64,000 nucleotides of DNA from Methylobacterium sp. Leaf117. Its GTDB lineage: Bacteria; Pseudomonadota; Alphaproteobacteria; Rhizobiales; Beijerinckiaceae. The stretch lies in contig NZ_LMNL01000036.1 in the NCBI RefSeq assembly GCF_001422985.1, positions 69,501 through 133,500 of the forward strand, given 5' to 3'. The position numbers and the translations under genes are program-made. Within the stretch, counting starts at the first letter, position 1. The number at the start of each line of letters is the position of its first letter. Below, piece after piece: positions 16,017 through 24,875 of this stretch. Below the pieces are notes generated by a model. It searched no databases, had not been told where the DNA came from, and saw only the letters and a program-made list of their open reading frames with translations.

Positions 16017-17024
16017 GTGTCGGTGAAGGTTGCCATCAACGGGTTCGGACGCATCGGCCGCAACGTCCTGCGCGCCATCCATGAGGCCGGCCGCCAGGAC
16101 ATCGAGGTGGTGGCGATCAACGATCTCGGTCCGGTCGAGACCAACGCTCACCTGCTGCGCTTCGATTCGATCCATGGCCGGTTCAACGCCAAGGTCGAGG
16201 TCGATGGCGACTGCATCGTCGTCGATGGCAAGCGCATCCGGGTCACGGCCGTGCGCAACCCGGCCGAACTGCCGCACCGCGAACTCGGCGTCGATATCGC
16301 CCTCGAGTGCACCGGCATCTTCACCTCGAAGGACAAGGCCAAGGCCCACCTCGACGCCGGTGCGAAGCGCGTCATCGTCTCGGCCCCCGCCGATGGCGCC
16401 GACCTGACGGTGGTGTACGGCGTTAATCACGACCAGCTGACCGCCGACCACCACGTCATCTCCAACGCGTCCTGCACCACCAACTGCCTCGTACCGGTGG
16501 CCAAGGTGCTGAACGATCTCGTCGGGATCGAGCGCGGTTTCATGACGACGATCCACTCCTACACCAACGACCAGCCCTCGCTGGATCAGATGCACAAGGA
16601 CCTCTACCGGGCCCGTGCCGCCGCGCTCTCGATGATCCCGACCTCCACGGGGGCTGCCAAGGCCGTCGGCCTGGTGCTGCCGGAGTTGAAGGGCAAGCTC
16701 GACGGGACCTCGATCCGCGTGCCGACCCCGAACGTCTCGGCCGTCGACCTCGTGTTCACGGCCAAGCGCCAGACCACGGTCGAAGAGATCAACAACGCGA
16801 TCCGGGCCGCTGCCGATGGTCCGCTGAAGGGCGTGCTCGCCTATACCGATCAGCCCAACGTCTCGATCGACTTCAACCACGATCCCCACTCGTCGACCTT
16901 CCACCTCGACCAGACCAAGGTCATGGACGGCACCTTCGTGCGCATCCTGTCCTGGTACGACAACGAGTGGGGCTTCTCGAACCGCATGGCCGACACGGCT
17001 GTGGCCATGGGCAAGCTGCTCTGA
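16017..17024 (+). CDS. gap: glyceraldehyde-3-phosphate dehydrogenase
   Basis: Reversible phosphorylating oxidation of glyceraldehyde 3-phosphate. The 335-residue protein has GFGRIGRNVLR at the nucleotide site, catalytic Cys153 in SNASCTTNC, and a C-terminal WYDNEWGFSNRM. The Asp after the second strand (AINDLG) points to NAD preference. The GTG at 16017 is used; a second GTG two codons later is an alternative. It heads a gap-pgk-fba block used in glycolysis, gluconeogenesis and the Calvin cycle. Confidence 0.97.
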   Translation: MSVKVAINGFGRIGRNVLRAIHEAGRQDIEVVAINDLGPVETNAHLLRFDSIHGRFNAKVEVDGDCIVVDGKRIRVTAVRNPAELPHRELGVDIALECTGIFTSKDKAKAHLDAGAKRVIVSAPADGADLTVVYGVNHDQLTADHHVISNASCTTNCLVPVAKVLNDLVGIERGFMTTIHSYTNDQPSLDQMHKDLYRARAAALSMIPTSTGAAKAVGLVLPELKGKLDGTSIRVPTPNVSAVDLVFTAKRQTTVEEINNAIRAAADGPLKGVLAYTDQPNVSIDFNHDPHSSTFHLDQTKVMDGTFVRILSWYDNEWGFSNRMADTAVAMGKLL

Positions 17025-17039
17025 GCCACGCCATCGTGT

Positions 17040-17068
17040 GCCGGATCGCCCGTTACGGACGATCCGGC
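17040..17068 (+). terminator. hairpin downstream of gap
   Basis: GCCGGATCG and CGATCCGGC form a 9-bp stem with an 11-base loop starting 16 bases after the gap stop. No T-run follows. It may attenuate read-through into the next genes rather than stop it fully. Confidence 0.4.
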
Positions 17069-17108
17069 GCAGTTCCAGGCAAGCGCGCTACAGGCTGGTG
17101 TTCCTGAC

Positions 17109-17561
17109 ATGACAGAGACTTCCCCTACCGGACGCGACTTCATCCCAGGTAACCCAGCGTCGCCGCCCTCGACGGCGGCGACCGGCCCGGGCGCGACCCC
17201 GCCCGTGGTGGTCGGCAAGGCGGAACCCCTGCCGGCCCAGAACGGCGCGCCCGGCGGCGACCAACTTGCCCGGATCGAGGACAAATGCGCCCGGATCGAG
17301 GACAAGTACGCCCGCTCCGAGGCCCTGCTCTCGCGGGTCGAGGAGAAGGTCGAGGGCGCAGCCGGCCGCATGAACGAGGCAGCCCGGCAGAGCGATCTCT
17401 CGGCCCTGCGTAGCGAAGTGCGCGCCATCGCCGACCGCACGCGCGGCCTGCCCGGCTCCGGCGCCTTGGTGTTGACTGCCGTGATCACCGCTGTGCTCAC
17501 GGTGGCGCTCACCATCGCGGCGCAGCGCTTCCACCTCGACGCTCTGCTGCCCCCGCGCTGA
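17109..17561 (+). CDS. tail-anchored hypothetical protein between gap and pgk
   Basis: A 150-residue protein with a Pro/Ala-rich N-terminal 50 residues, a coiled coil (about 52-115) containing two ARIEDK(C/Y) repeats, and one C-terminal membrane helix (about 121-140, VLTAVITAVLTVALTIAA). This is a tail-anchored layout with the coil in the cytoplasm. A small hypothetical gene at this position is also found in other Rhizobiales. Function unknown; in the segment PGSGALVLTAV the helix start is clear. Confidence 0.75.
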   Translation: MTETSPTGRDFIPGNPASPPSTAATGPGATPPVVVGKAEPLPAQNGAPGGDQLARIEDKCARIEDKYARSEALLSRVEEKVEGAAGRMNEAARQSDLSALRSEVRAIADRTRGLPGSGALVLTAVITAVLTVALTIAAQRFHLDALLPPR

Positions 17562-17599
17562 CCGCATTCCGCTCCGATCCTTCCAACGCTCAGGCCCCG

Positions 17600-18802
17600 A
17601 TGACCGCTTTCCGCACCCTCGACGATGCAGGCCCGCTTCAGGGCAAGCGCGTGCTCCTGCGCGTGGACCTGAACGTGCCGATGGAGGCCGGGCGGGTGAC
17701 CGATGCCACCCGCATCGAGCGGATCGTACCCACCATCGAGGACATCGCCGGCAATGGCGGGCGCGTGGTGCTGCTGGCGCATTTCGGGCGCCCGAAGGGC
17801 AAGCCGGTGGCCTCCGAATCCTTGAAGCCGGTGGTGGAGACCCTGAGTCGAAAGCTTGGTCGCCCCGTCGCCTTCGCCGAGGATTGCGTCGGTCCGGTCG
17901 CCGCTGAGGCAGTCTCTCGCCTGAAGGACGGTGAGGTCGTGCTGCTCGAGAACACCCGGTTTCATGCCGGTGAAGAGAAGAACGACCGGGCCTTCACCGA
18001 GCAGCTTGCCGCCAACGGCGATCTTTATGTGAACGAGGCGTTCTCGGCCGCGCATCGTGCCCATGCCTCCACCGAAGGTCTGGCCCATCTGCTGCCCGCT
18101 TATGCCGGTCGCCTCATGCAGGCGGAGCTCGAAGCGCTGACCAAGGGCCTGGAAGCGCCGACCCGCCCGGTGATCGCGCTGGTCGGCGGAGCCAAGGTCT
18201 CCTCCAAGATCGATCTGCTGCAGAATCTCGTCGCCAAGGTCGACATGCTGGTCATCGGCGGCGGCATGGCCAACACCTTCCTGCACGCGCAGGGCAAATC
18301 CGTCGGCAAGTCCCTGTGCGAGAAGGACCTCGCCGAGACCGCCCTGCGCATCATAGAAGCGGCGAAGGCGGCCCAGTGCCGGATCATCCTGCCCGTCGAT
18401 GCCGTCTCGGCCTCCGAATTCAAGGCGAATGCCGCTCATGAGACCGTGCCGGTGGATGCCGTGCCGGAGAGCGGCATGATCCTGGATGCCGGTCCGGCCT
18501 CCGTCGCCGAGATCAACGCGGCCATCGACGAGGCCGCGACTTTGGTCTGGAATGGGCCGCTCGGTGCCTTCGAGTTGACGCCCTTCGACACTGCGACGGT
18601 CGCAGCCGCCCGGCACGCGGCCGAGCGCACGAAGGCCGGGAAGCTCGTTTCCGTGGCGGGTGGCGGCGATACGGTCGCGGCCCTCAACCACGCGGGTGTG
18701 GGCGAGACCTTCTCCTACGTTTCCACCGCCGGCGGCGCCTTCCTCGAATGGCTGGAGGGCAAGGCCCTGCCGGGCGTCGAGGCCCTTCGCGCGAAGGCCT
18801 GA
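17600..18802 (+). CDS. pgk: phosphoglycerate kinase
   Basis: Transfers phosphate between 1,3-bisphosphoglycerate and ADP. The 400-residue protein has the N-terminal RVDLNVPM substrate motif (about residues 22-29), HFGRPKG, the VGGAKVSSKI hinge (about 194-203) and the C-terminal nucleotide loop GGGDTVAAL. Length and motifs are complete. No strong ribosome-binding site precedes the ATG, which follows the upstream small gene by 38 bases. Confidence 0.98.
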   Translation: MTAFRTLDDAGPLQGKRVLLRVDLNVPMEAGRVTDATRIERIVPTIEDIAGNGGRVVLLAHFGRPKGKPVASESLKPVVETLSRKLGRPVAFAEDCVGPVAAEAVSRLKDGEVVLLENTRFHAGEEKNDRAFTEQLAANGDLYVNEAFSAAHRAHASTEGLAHLLPAYAGRLMQAELEALTKGLEAPTRPVIALVGGAKVSSKIDLLQNLVAKVDMLVIGGGMANTFLHAQGKSVGKSLCEKDLAETALRIIEAAKAAQCRIILPVDAVSASEFKANAAHETVPVDAVPESGMILDAGPASVAEINAAIDEAATLVWNGPLGAFELTPFDTATVAAARHAAERTKAGKLVSVAGGGDTVAALNHAGVGETFSYVSTAGGAFLEWLEGKALPGVEALRAKA

Positions 18803-18998
18803 GCGAACGGGGCGCGGCAGACCGGGCTCGGGTGGACGAGGCTCCCAGATGCAGGGCTGCCTCCCCGGATTGCTGTCCCGCGAGAGTTGCAACGGATCGC
18901 CAAAGGTCCGAAAAGACGAACCAAATTCGAATGACCGTGCGCTTCGGCGCAATAATTGACGGATCGCCTCGGCGGCGATCGTATCTGAGGAGAAATCC

Positions 18999-20072
18999 AT
19001 GGCCCGCATCACCCTGAGGCAGCTCTTGGACCATGCCGCCGAGCACGAATACGGTGTGCCGGCGTTCAACCTGAACAACATGGAGCAGGGGCTCGCCATC
19101 ATGGCGGCGGCGGATGCCACGGATTCGCCCGTCATCCTCCAGGCGAGCAAGGGCGCGCGCGCCTATGCGAACGACATCGTGCTGGCCAAGCTGATCGACG
19201 GCCTGGTGGAGATCTACCCTCACATTCCCGTCTGCATGCATCTTGACCATGGCAGCGACGAAGCGACTTGCGCCACGGCGATCCAGTACGGCTTCACCTC
19301 GGTGATGATGGACGGGTCGCTGAAGGCCGACGGCAAGACTCCGGCGGATTACAACTACAACGTCGAGATCACCCGCAACGTCACCAAGATGGCCCACTGG
19401 GCCGGCGTCTCGGTGGAAGGTGAGCTCGGCGTGCTCGGCTCGCTCGAGAGCGGGCAGGGTGAGGCCGAGGACGGCCACGGCGCAGAAGGCGTGCTCAGCC
19501 ACGACCAGCTCCTGACCGATCCGGACGAGGCGGTGAAGTTCGTCGAAGCCACCAAGGTCGATGCCCTTGCGGTGGCGATGGGCACCTCGCACGGGGCCTA
19601 CAAGTTCACCCGGAAGCCCGATGGCGACGTGCTGGCCATGAACGTGATCGAGGAGATCCATCGTCGGCTGCCGACGACCCACCTCGTGATGCACGGCTCC
19701 TCGTCGGTGCCGCAGGACCTGCAGGACATCATCAACCAGTACGGCGGCGAGATGAAGCCGACCTGGGGCGTGCCGGTCGAGGAGATCCAGCGCGGGATCA
19801 AGCACGGCGTGCGCAAGATCAACATCGACACCGACAACCGCATGGCGATGACGGGCCAGATCCGGAAGATCCTGGCCGAGAACAAGGCCGAGTTCGACCC
19901 GCGCAAGTACCTGAAGCCCGCCATGGAGGCGATGACGAAGCTGTGCCGCCAGCGCTTCGAGGAATTCGGCACCGCCGGACAGGGCTCGAAGATCCGTCCG
20001 GTCTCCGTGGCGACCATGGCCAAGCGCTACGCCAACGGCTCCCTCGATCCGAAGATCGGGGCGGCGGGCTGA
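18999..20072 (+). CDS. fba: class II fructose-bisphosphate aldolase
   Basis: Zinc-dependent aldol cleavage and formation of fructose (and probably sedoheptulose) 1,(7-)bisphosphate. The 357-residue protein has the class II CbbA-type core: CMHLDHGSDEATC with metal-binding His, VEGELGVLG, and the phosphate loop GSSSVPQ. A GAGGAGA ribosome-binding site stands 6 bases before the ATG. It follows pgk after a 196-base gap. The CbbA-like type suits an organism that uses gluconeogenic or Calvin-type flux. Confidence 0.97.
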   Translation: MARITLRQLLDHAAEHEYGVPAFNLNNMEQGLAIMAAADATDSPVILQASKGARAYANDIVLAKLIDGLVEIYPHIPVCMHLDHGSDEATCATAIQYGFTSVMMDGSLKADGKTPADYNYNVEITRNVTKMAHWAGVSVEGELGVLGSLESGQGEAEDGHGAEGVLSHDQLLTDPDEAVKFVEATKVDALAVAMGTSHGAYKFTRKPDGDVLAMNVIEEIHRRLPTTHLVMHGSSSVPQDLQDIINQYGGEMKPTWGVPVEEIQRGIKHGVRKINIDTDNRMAMTGQIRKILAENKAEFDPRKYLKPAMEAMTKLCRQRFEEFGTAGQGSKIRPVSVATMAKRYANGSLDPKIGAAG

Positions 20073-20092
20073 GGCCTGCGAAAGGAACCTCG

Positions 20093-20773
20093 ATGTCGGA
20101 ACCCCGCACCCGCCTCGCCCTGCTCAGCCCGCACCGGGTCGAGGCCGGTGACGCCGACGCGCTCGCCGCCGCGATCACGGCGGCCTGCGCGGCTGGCGAT
20201 GTCGCGGCCGTCCTGCTGCGACTCGCCCCCGCTGACGAGCGCAGCCTCGTCAATCTGGTGAAGCGTCTGGCACCCGTGGCGCAGGAAGCTGGGGCCGCCG
20301 TTGTGGTGGCCTGCACGGGCTTTGCCGGCGATCTCGTCAGCGTCTCGGCACGCGGCGGGGCCGACGGCGTGCATCTCGACAAGGCGCGAGACGGCGATTT
20401 GCGCGACCTGCGCGAGCGCCTCGCCGATGGGCGCATCCTCGGCGCAGGCGGCCACGAACAGAAGCACGCCGCGATGGAGGCCGGTGAAGCCGGCGTCGAC
20501 TACGTGATGTTCGGCGGTCTCTACGCCGATGGAATCGCGCCCGAAGCCGCGACGGTCATCGAGCGTGCGAGCTGGTGGACCGAGATCTTCGAGACGCCCT
20601 GCATCGCAGTCGCGCATACGCACGACGAGGTCGGCCCCATTCTCGAGACCGGAGCCGAATTTCTCGGCCTCGAGAGCGCGCTCTGGATCGGCGATCAAGC
20701 TGATGTGGGCGCGATCCAGGCCGCGGTCGGTCAGGCTCGGATCGCAGCGGCAGCTCGGGACGCCGCCTCGTGA
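20093..20773 (+). CDS. ThiE-like TIM-barrel protein with degenerate active site
   Basis: A 226-residue protein recognisably related to thiamine-phosphate synthase (ADGVHL and AGVDYVMFG strands). The family's diagnostic residues are changed: GVHLGQ.D has become GVHLDKARD, and the phosphate loop GP...PT.TK after YVMFG is replaced by GGLYADGIAPEA. It is therefore unlikely to be a normal ThiE. It lies directly after fba with an AAAGGA ribosome-binding site and overlaps the next gene by four bases. Role unknown; a regulatory or phosphosugar-binding function is possible. Confidence 0.8.
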   Translation: MSEPRTRLALLSPHRVEAGDADALAAAITAACAAGDVAAVLLRLAPADERSLVNLVKRLAPVAQEAGAAVVVACTGFAGDLVSVSARGGADGVHLDKARDGDLRDLRERLADGRILGAGGHEQKHAAMEAGEAGVDYVMFGGLYADGIAPEAATVIERASWWTEIFETPCIAVAHTHDEVGPILETGAEFLGLESALWIGDQADVGAIQAAVGQARIAAAARDAAS

Positions 20774-21795
20774 GGCTGGCGCTCGGCTTCCTGGCCCTGG
20801 CGCTCTGCGGCTCCGAGGTCCGCGCCGCGTCCTCACTCTCGCCCGAAGCGGCCAAGCCCGCGACGCGCGAGATTTTCACGGCGCCCCTCAAGGAATTGCC
20901 GACGCCCTACTCGGCGAACGCCGCCCGGGTGGTGCCGTTCACATCCAAGCCGAGCGACAAGCCGGTGGATACCGCCTTCGGCGCCTACCAGCGCGGACAG
21001 TATACCACGGCCTTCCGCGAGGCGACGAAGCGGATCGCCGCCGACCCCAAGGACGCGGCAGCGATGACGCTCTTGGGCGAGCTCTACAACCAGGGGCTTG
21101 GCCTAAAGCAGGACCCCGTAAAGGCGGCCGAGTGGTATCGCCTCGCAGCGGCGCAGGGCGATGTCCACGCCATGGCCTCCCTCGGCCTGATGTCGATCGA
21201 TGGGCGCGGCGGTGCCAAGGATCTGAAGGCCGGGCGGCAATGGCTGGAGAAGGCCGCCGACAAGGGTGACACCACGGCGGCCTATAACCTCGCCCTGATC
21301 CTTCTGGGGACCGGGACGGAACCCGATCAGGCCCGGGCTGCCACTCTGTTCCTCAAGGCCGCCGAGGGCGAGATCGGCGCGGCCCAGCATGATCTCGGCG
21401 TTCTCTACCTCCAGGGCCGCGGTGTCCCGAAGGATCCGACCCAGGCGGCCGAATGGTTCCGCCGGGCCGCCGATAACGGCGATCTCGCCGGCGAGGTCGA
21501 GTTCGCCATCCTGCTCTTCAATGGCATCGGTCTGCCCAAGGACGAGGGTCGGGCCGCACGCTACTTCCAGCACGCGGCGGCGCGGGGCAACGCCATCGCG
21601 CAGAACCGGATTTCTCGGCTGTTCGTGGTCGGGCGCGGCGTCCAGAAGAATCTGGTCGAAGCGGCGGCCTGGAACCTCGCGGCCTCCGCGCAGGGACTCT
21701 CGGACCCCTGGCTCGACGACAACCTGAAGACGCTGGATACGGCCGAGCGCAGCCGGGCGGAAGCCCTCGCCGCCGAGCGCGCCAGGGTGAACTAG
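20770..21795 (+). CDS. exported Sel1-repeat (TPR-like) protein
   Basis: A 341-residue protein with a short signal peptide (RLALGFLALALCGSEVRAAS) and at least five Sel1-type repeats from about residue 80 to 310. Units such as AAEWYRLAAAQGDVHAMASLGL recur about every 36 residues. Such repeats form superhelical scaffolds for protein contacts, here probably in the periplasm. The GTG start overlaps the ThiE-like stop (GTGA), indicating coupled translation. Confidence 0.9.
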   Translation: MRLALGFLALALCGSEVRAASSLSPEAAKPATREIFTAPLKELPTPYSANAARVVPFTSKPSDKPVDTAFGAYQRGQYTTAFREATKRIAADPKDAAAMTLLGELYNQGLGLKQDPVKAAEWYRLAAAQGDVHAMASLGLMSIDGRGGAKDLKAGRQWLEKAADKGDTTAAYNLALILLGTGTEPDQARAATLFLKAAEGEIGAAQHDLGVLYLQGRGVPKDPTQAAEWFRRAADNGDLAGEVEFAILLFNGIGLPKDEGRAARYFQHAAARGNAIAQNRISRLFVVGRGVQKNLVEAAAWNLAASAQGLSDPWLDDNLKTLDTAERSRAEALAAERARVN

Positions 21796-21943
21796 CTTCA
21801 CCCGGAGGACGCCCCCGCCATGACCGGGGGGTGAGTCCGCGCGCAAACGTGGTATGGCCGCGCGAAATCTCCCGGATTGCAGGGTCTCCGTACCCACGGT
21901 CCGGGCATCGACGTTCTTTGAACCGACTTGGACCTGCAGATCG

Positions 21944-22738
21944 ATGATCAGCTCACCCCTCATGACCGTGATGGTCGACGCCGTCCGCAAGGCAGCCCGT
22001 GGCCTCAAGCGCGACTATGGCGAGATCGAGAACCTTCAGGTCTCGCGCAAGGGCCCGGGAAACTTCGTGTCGGCGGCCGACCGCAAGGCCGAGGAAGTCC
22101 TGAAGGACGCGCTGATGAAGGCGCGCCCCGGCTACGGACTGATCCTGGAGGAGACCGGCAACATCGAGGGGGCCGACAAGAGCCACACCTGGCACGTCGA
22201 TCCGCTCGACGGCACCACCAACTTCCTGCACGGCATTCCGCATTTCGCAATTTCGGTGGGCCTGGAGCGCGAGGGCCAGATCGTGGCCGGCGTGATCTAT
22301 GATCCGGCCAAGGACGAGCTGTTCGTCGCGGAGCGCGGCAAGGGGGCCTACCTGAACAATCGGCGCCTGCGCGTCTCCGGGCGGATCGACATGGCCGACG
22401 CCCTGGTGGCCTACGGCTCGCCCTATCTGGGCCGGGGGGATCACCCGAAGCTCCTGCGCGAGGTCGCGGCCGTGATGGCGGTGACCGGCGGCGCCCGTCG
22501 CTTCGGTTCGGCGGCCCTCGACATGGCCTACGTCGCCTGTGGCCGGTCCGATCTGTACTGGGAACGCGATCTGCAGACCTGGGACTTCGCAGCCGGGATC
22601 ATCCTGGTGCGCGAGGCCGGCGGGTTCGTCACCAGCGCGGATGGCGGCGCCGAGCCGCTGACCGCCCGCTCCGTCGCCTGCGGCAACGAAACCCTGCATG
22701 GCGAACTCGTGAAGCTCCTGCGACGTGCCAACGCCTGA
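21944..22738 (+). CDS. suhB: inositol-1-monophosphatase family protein
   Basis: A Mg-dependent phosphatase of 264 residues. The metal and substrate motifs are in place: EETG (about residue 66), WHVDPLDGTTNFLHG (about 83-97) and WDFAAG near the C-terminus. SuhB-type enzymes act on inositol monophosphate and also serve in rRNA antitermination in E. coli. The ATG at 21944 was preferred to an upstream frame start because it fits the family N-terminus. Confidence 0.93.
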   Translation: MISSPLMTVMVDAVRKAARGLKRDYGEIENLQVSRKGPGNFVSAADRKAEEVLKDALMKARPGYGLILEETGNIEGADKSHTWHVDPLDGTTNFLHGIPHFAISVGLEREGQIVAGVIYDPAKDELFVAERGKGAYLNNRRLRVSGRIDMADALVAYGSPYLGRGDHPKLLREVAAVMAVTGGARRFGSAALDMAYVACGRSDLYWERDLQTWDFAAGIILVREAGGFVTSADGGAEPLTARSVACGNETLHGELVKLLRRANA

Positions 22739-22786
22739 GGGCACCGTCCCGTCGCGCTTCCCACTTCCTCGACAAAGGCCGCCCGC

Positions 22787-23332
22787 ATGGAACCCCGCCG
22801 CCATATCGCGTTGAAGGATTCGATCCGCTCGATCCCGGACTATCCGAAGCCCGGGATCGTGTTCCGGGACATTACCACGCTGCTGAGCGATCCGCGGGCC
22901 TTCCGGCGCGCGGTTGATGCGCTCGTCCATCCCTTCGCCGGCGGCCGGATCGATCAGGTGGCCGGGATCGAGGCCCGGGGCTTCATCCTTGGCGGGGCCG
23001 TGGCGCACCAGCTGTCATCCGGCTTCGTGCCGATCCGCAAGAAGGGCAAGCTCCCGCACACCACCGTGTCGATCGCCTACGCGCTCGAATACGGGACCGA
23101 CGAGATGGAAATCCACGTCGACGCCATCAAGCCGGGCGATCGGGTGTTGCTGGTGGACGATCTCATCGCCACGGGCGGCACGGCCTGCGCTGCGGTGAAT
23201 CTGCTGCGCCAGATCGGGGCCGAGGTCGTGGCGGCCTGCTTCGTCATCGACCTGCCGGATATCGGCGGGGCGCAGAAGCTGCGCGATCTCGACGTTCCGG
23301 TGCGAACCCTGATGGAATTCGACGGGCACTGA
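22787..23332 (+). CDS. apt: adenine phosphoribosyltransferase
   Basis: Salvages adenine to AMP using PRPP. The 181-residue protein has the PRPP motif VLLVDDLIATGGTA (about residues 121-134), the N-terminal family motif IPDYPKPGIVFRDITTLL and GIEARGFILG. It follows the phosphatase gene after 48 bases and may be co-transcribed with it. It converges with purQ. Confidence 0.97.
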   Translation: MEPRRHIALKDSIRSIPDYPKPGIVFRDITTLLSDPRAFRRAVDALVHPFAGGRIDQVAGIEARGFILGGAVAHQLSSGFVPIRKKGKLPHTTVSIAYALEYGTDEMEIHVDAIKPGDRVLLVDDLIATGGTACAAVNLLRQIGAEVVAACFVIDLPDIGGAQKLRDLDVPVRTLMEFDGH

Positions 23333-23470
23333 AACGCCCGTGTTTCCCCCTCGAGTCGAGGGCGTGATTTCTCTGAAGCGAGCGGGAGCGCCGTCGCTCT
23401 TGAATCCAGTCCGAGAAACCGCCCGATATCTTGGACGGTCGCTCTCGGCAGGGGTGCAGAATGGCGCGGG

Positions 23471-24151
23471 CTAAGCCGCCAAGCTGGCGAAGAGCCCTCG
23501 CCCGTCGGTTCCGCCCACGAGACCTTCCACGAAGTTCTCCGGATGCGGCATCAGCCCGAGCACGTTGAGCTGCTCGGAATAGATGCCCGCGATCGAATTC
23601 AGCGAACCGTTGCGGTTGGCATCCACCGTCAGGTTTCCAGCGGCGTCGCTGTAGCGGAAGGCGACCCGGCCCTCACCCTCGAGGCGGGCGATCGTGTCCG
23701 GATCGGCAAAGTAGTTGCCCTCGCCGTGGGCGACGCAGACGTCGATGACCTGGTCTTTGGTATAAGCCGAGGTGAAGCGGGTATCGGCGCGCTCGACCCG
23801 CAGAAGCTGGCGGTGGCAGATGAAGCGCCGGTCGACGTTGCGCATCAGGACGCCCGGCAGAAGCCCCGATTCGCACAGGATCTGGAAGCCGTTGCAGATG
23901 CCGAGCACGAGGCCGCCGCGGGCCGCATGGGCGCGGACCGCATCCATCGCGGCCGCGCGGCCCGCAATGGCGCCGCAGCGCAGATAATCGCCATAGGAGA
24001 AGCCGCCCGGCAGCACCGCCAGATCGGTTCCGGCCGGCAACTCCGTGTCGGCGTGCCAGACCTTGACGACGTCGGCGCCGGCCTGGGTGAGGGCCCGGGA
24101 CACGTCCGCATCGCGGTTGGAACCCGGAAAGACGATGATGGCGGCGCGCAT
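23471..24151 (-). CDS. purQ: phosphoribosylformylglycinamidine synthase, glutaminase subunit
   Basis: Supplies ammonia from glutamine for step four of purine synthesis. The 226-residue class I amidotransferase has the Cys nucleophile in GICNGFQIL and the His/Glu pair in PHPENF. It acts with PurS and PurL (purL is not in the window). The start ATG shares one base with the purS stop. The longer upstream frame is a purS overlap and was not used. Confidence 0.97.
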   Translation of the reverse strand: MRAAIIVFPGSNRDADVSRALTQAGADVVKVWHADTELPAGTDLAVLPGGFSYGDYLRCGAIAGRAAAMDAVRAHAARGGLVLGICNGFQILCESGLLPGVLMRNVDRRFICHRQLLRVERADTRFTSAYTKDQVIDVCVAHGEGNYFADPDTIARLEGEGRVAFRYSDAAGNLTVDANRNGSLNSIAGIYSEQLNVLGLMPHPENFVEGLVGGTDGRGLFASLAA

Positions 24152-24390
24152 CAGGCGATCTCGATGGCGTAGTTCTCGACGACGGTGTTGGCGAGCAGCT
24201 TTTCGCAAGCGCTCTTCAGCGTCGCCTCGGCTGCCGCACGATCGTCACCCGCGATCTCGACGTCGAAGACCTTGCCCTGGCGTACGCTATCGATACCGGC
24301 GAGACCGAACGAGGTCAGCGCCGCCTCGATCGCCTTGCCCTGCGGGTCCAGCACGCCGGTCTTCAGGGTGACGATGATGCGTGCTTTCAT
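24151..24390 (-). CDS. purS: phosphoribosylformylglycinamidine synthase, PurS subunit
   Basis: The small structural subunit of the three-part FGAM synthase. The 79-residue protein begins KARIIVTLKTGVLDPQGKAIE and contains the VRQGKVFDVEI strand, both typical of PurS. Its length is exact. It is first in a purS-purQ operon, with purL presumably elsewhere. The chosen ATG lies 21 codons inside a longer open frame. Confidence 0.96.
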   Translation of the reverse strand: MKARIIVTLKTGVLDPQGKAIEAALTSFGLAGIDSVRQGKVFDVEIAGDDRAAAEATLKSACEKLLANTVVENYAIEIA

Positions 24391-24458
24391 GGGGTCGAAC
24401 TCATCTCGTGTCGGGGCCATCCTGCCGATAATCGGGAAATGCCGGACAGGCAACGCGA

Positions 24459-24479
24459 AACGGCCCCGGAGGGGCCGTT
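24459..24479 (-). terminator. intrinsic terminator-like hairpin upstream of purS
   Basis: AACGGCCCC and GGGGCCGTT form a 9-bp stem with a three-base loop. Read on the minus strand, the stem is followed by a short T-rich end (GTTTCG). It lies between the small membrane gene and purS and probably ends transcription of the former. Confidence 0.55.
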
Positions 24480-24506
24480 CAGGGTCATCGAAGCGAACGG
24501 GTCGGT

Positions 24507-24770
24507 TCAGCGCGTCGCCGATTTGCGATCCCGAAGGGGCTCGATGGTGGTGGCGCGGCGCCAGAGCTGCAGCATCACCCAGGCGGCGAACAGGCTGAAC
24601 ACCGCCATCAGGACATGCCCCACGGTCTCGCCGAGATCGAACATACCGGCCAGGGCCCAGCCCGCCGCGATGGCGACCGCGAACACTTCCGTGCCGACGA
24701 GCACCATCATGCTGAGAATGGTGATGAGGTTGCGCGTGTTCAAAGCTGTCTGTCCCGTTGCGGGCGTCAC
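24507..24770 (-). CDS. small two-helix membrane protein
   Basis: A roughly 87-residue protein with two membrane segments: NLITILSMMVLVGTEVFAVAIAAGWALAG and HVLMAVFSLFAAWVMLQLW. A positively charged tail (RRATTIEPLRDRKSATR) suggests the C-terminus is cytoplasmic. The GTG at 24770 is a tentative start; a TTG at 24743 directly before NTRNL is equally plausible, as ribosome-binding signals are weak at both. It lies downstream of regA in the same direction. I recognise no named family. Confidence 0.6.
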   Translation of the reverse strand: MTPATGQTALNTRNLITILSMMVLVGTEVFAVAIAAGWALAGMFDLGETVGHVLMAVFSLFAAWVMLQLWRRATTIEPLRDRKSATR

Positions 24771-24875
24771 GCCGAGAGACTCGGCGCTCCCATCAGAAAG
24801 GGCGACGTAGCGCGAACCGGGCTGGTCGCGCAACGTCGCCCCTGTTGACCCGTCGGGTCTTACGAGCAGCAATGT

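Noticed and set aside
16850..19150. 766-codon minus frame opposite gap, pgk and fba
   Set aside because: Antisense shadow of three well-supported genes; composition is typical of an antisense frame.
20093..20773. True thiamine-phosphate synthase
   Set aside because: The diagnostic phosphate and metal motifs are changed, so only ThiE-like is justified.
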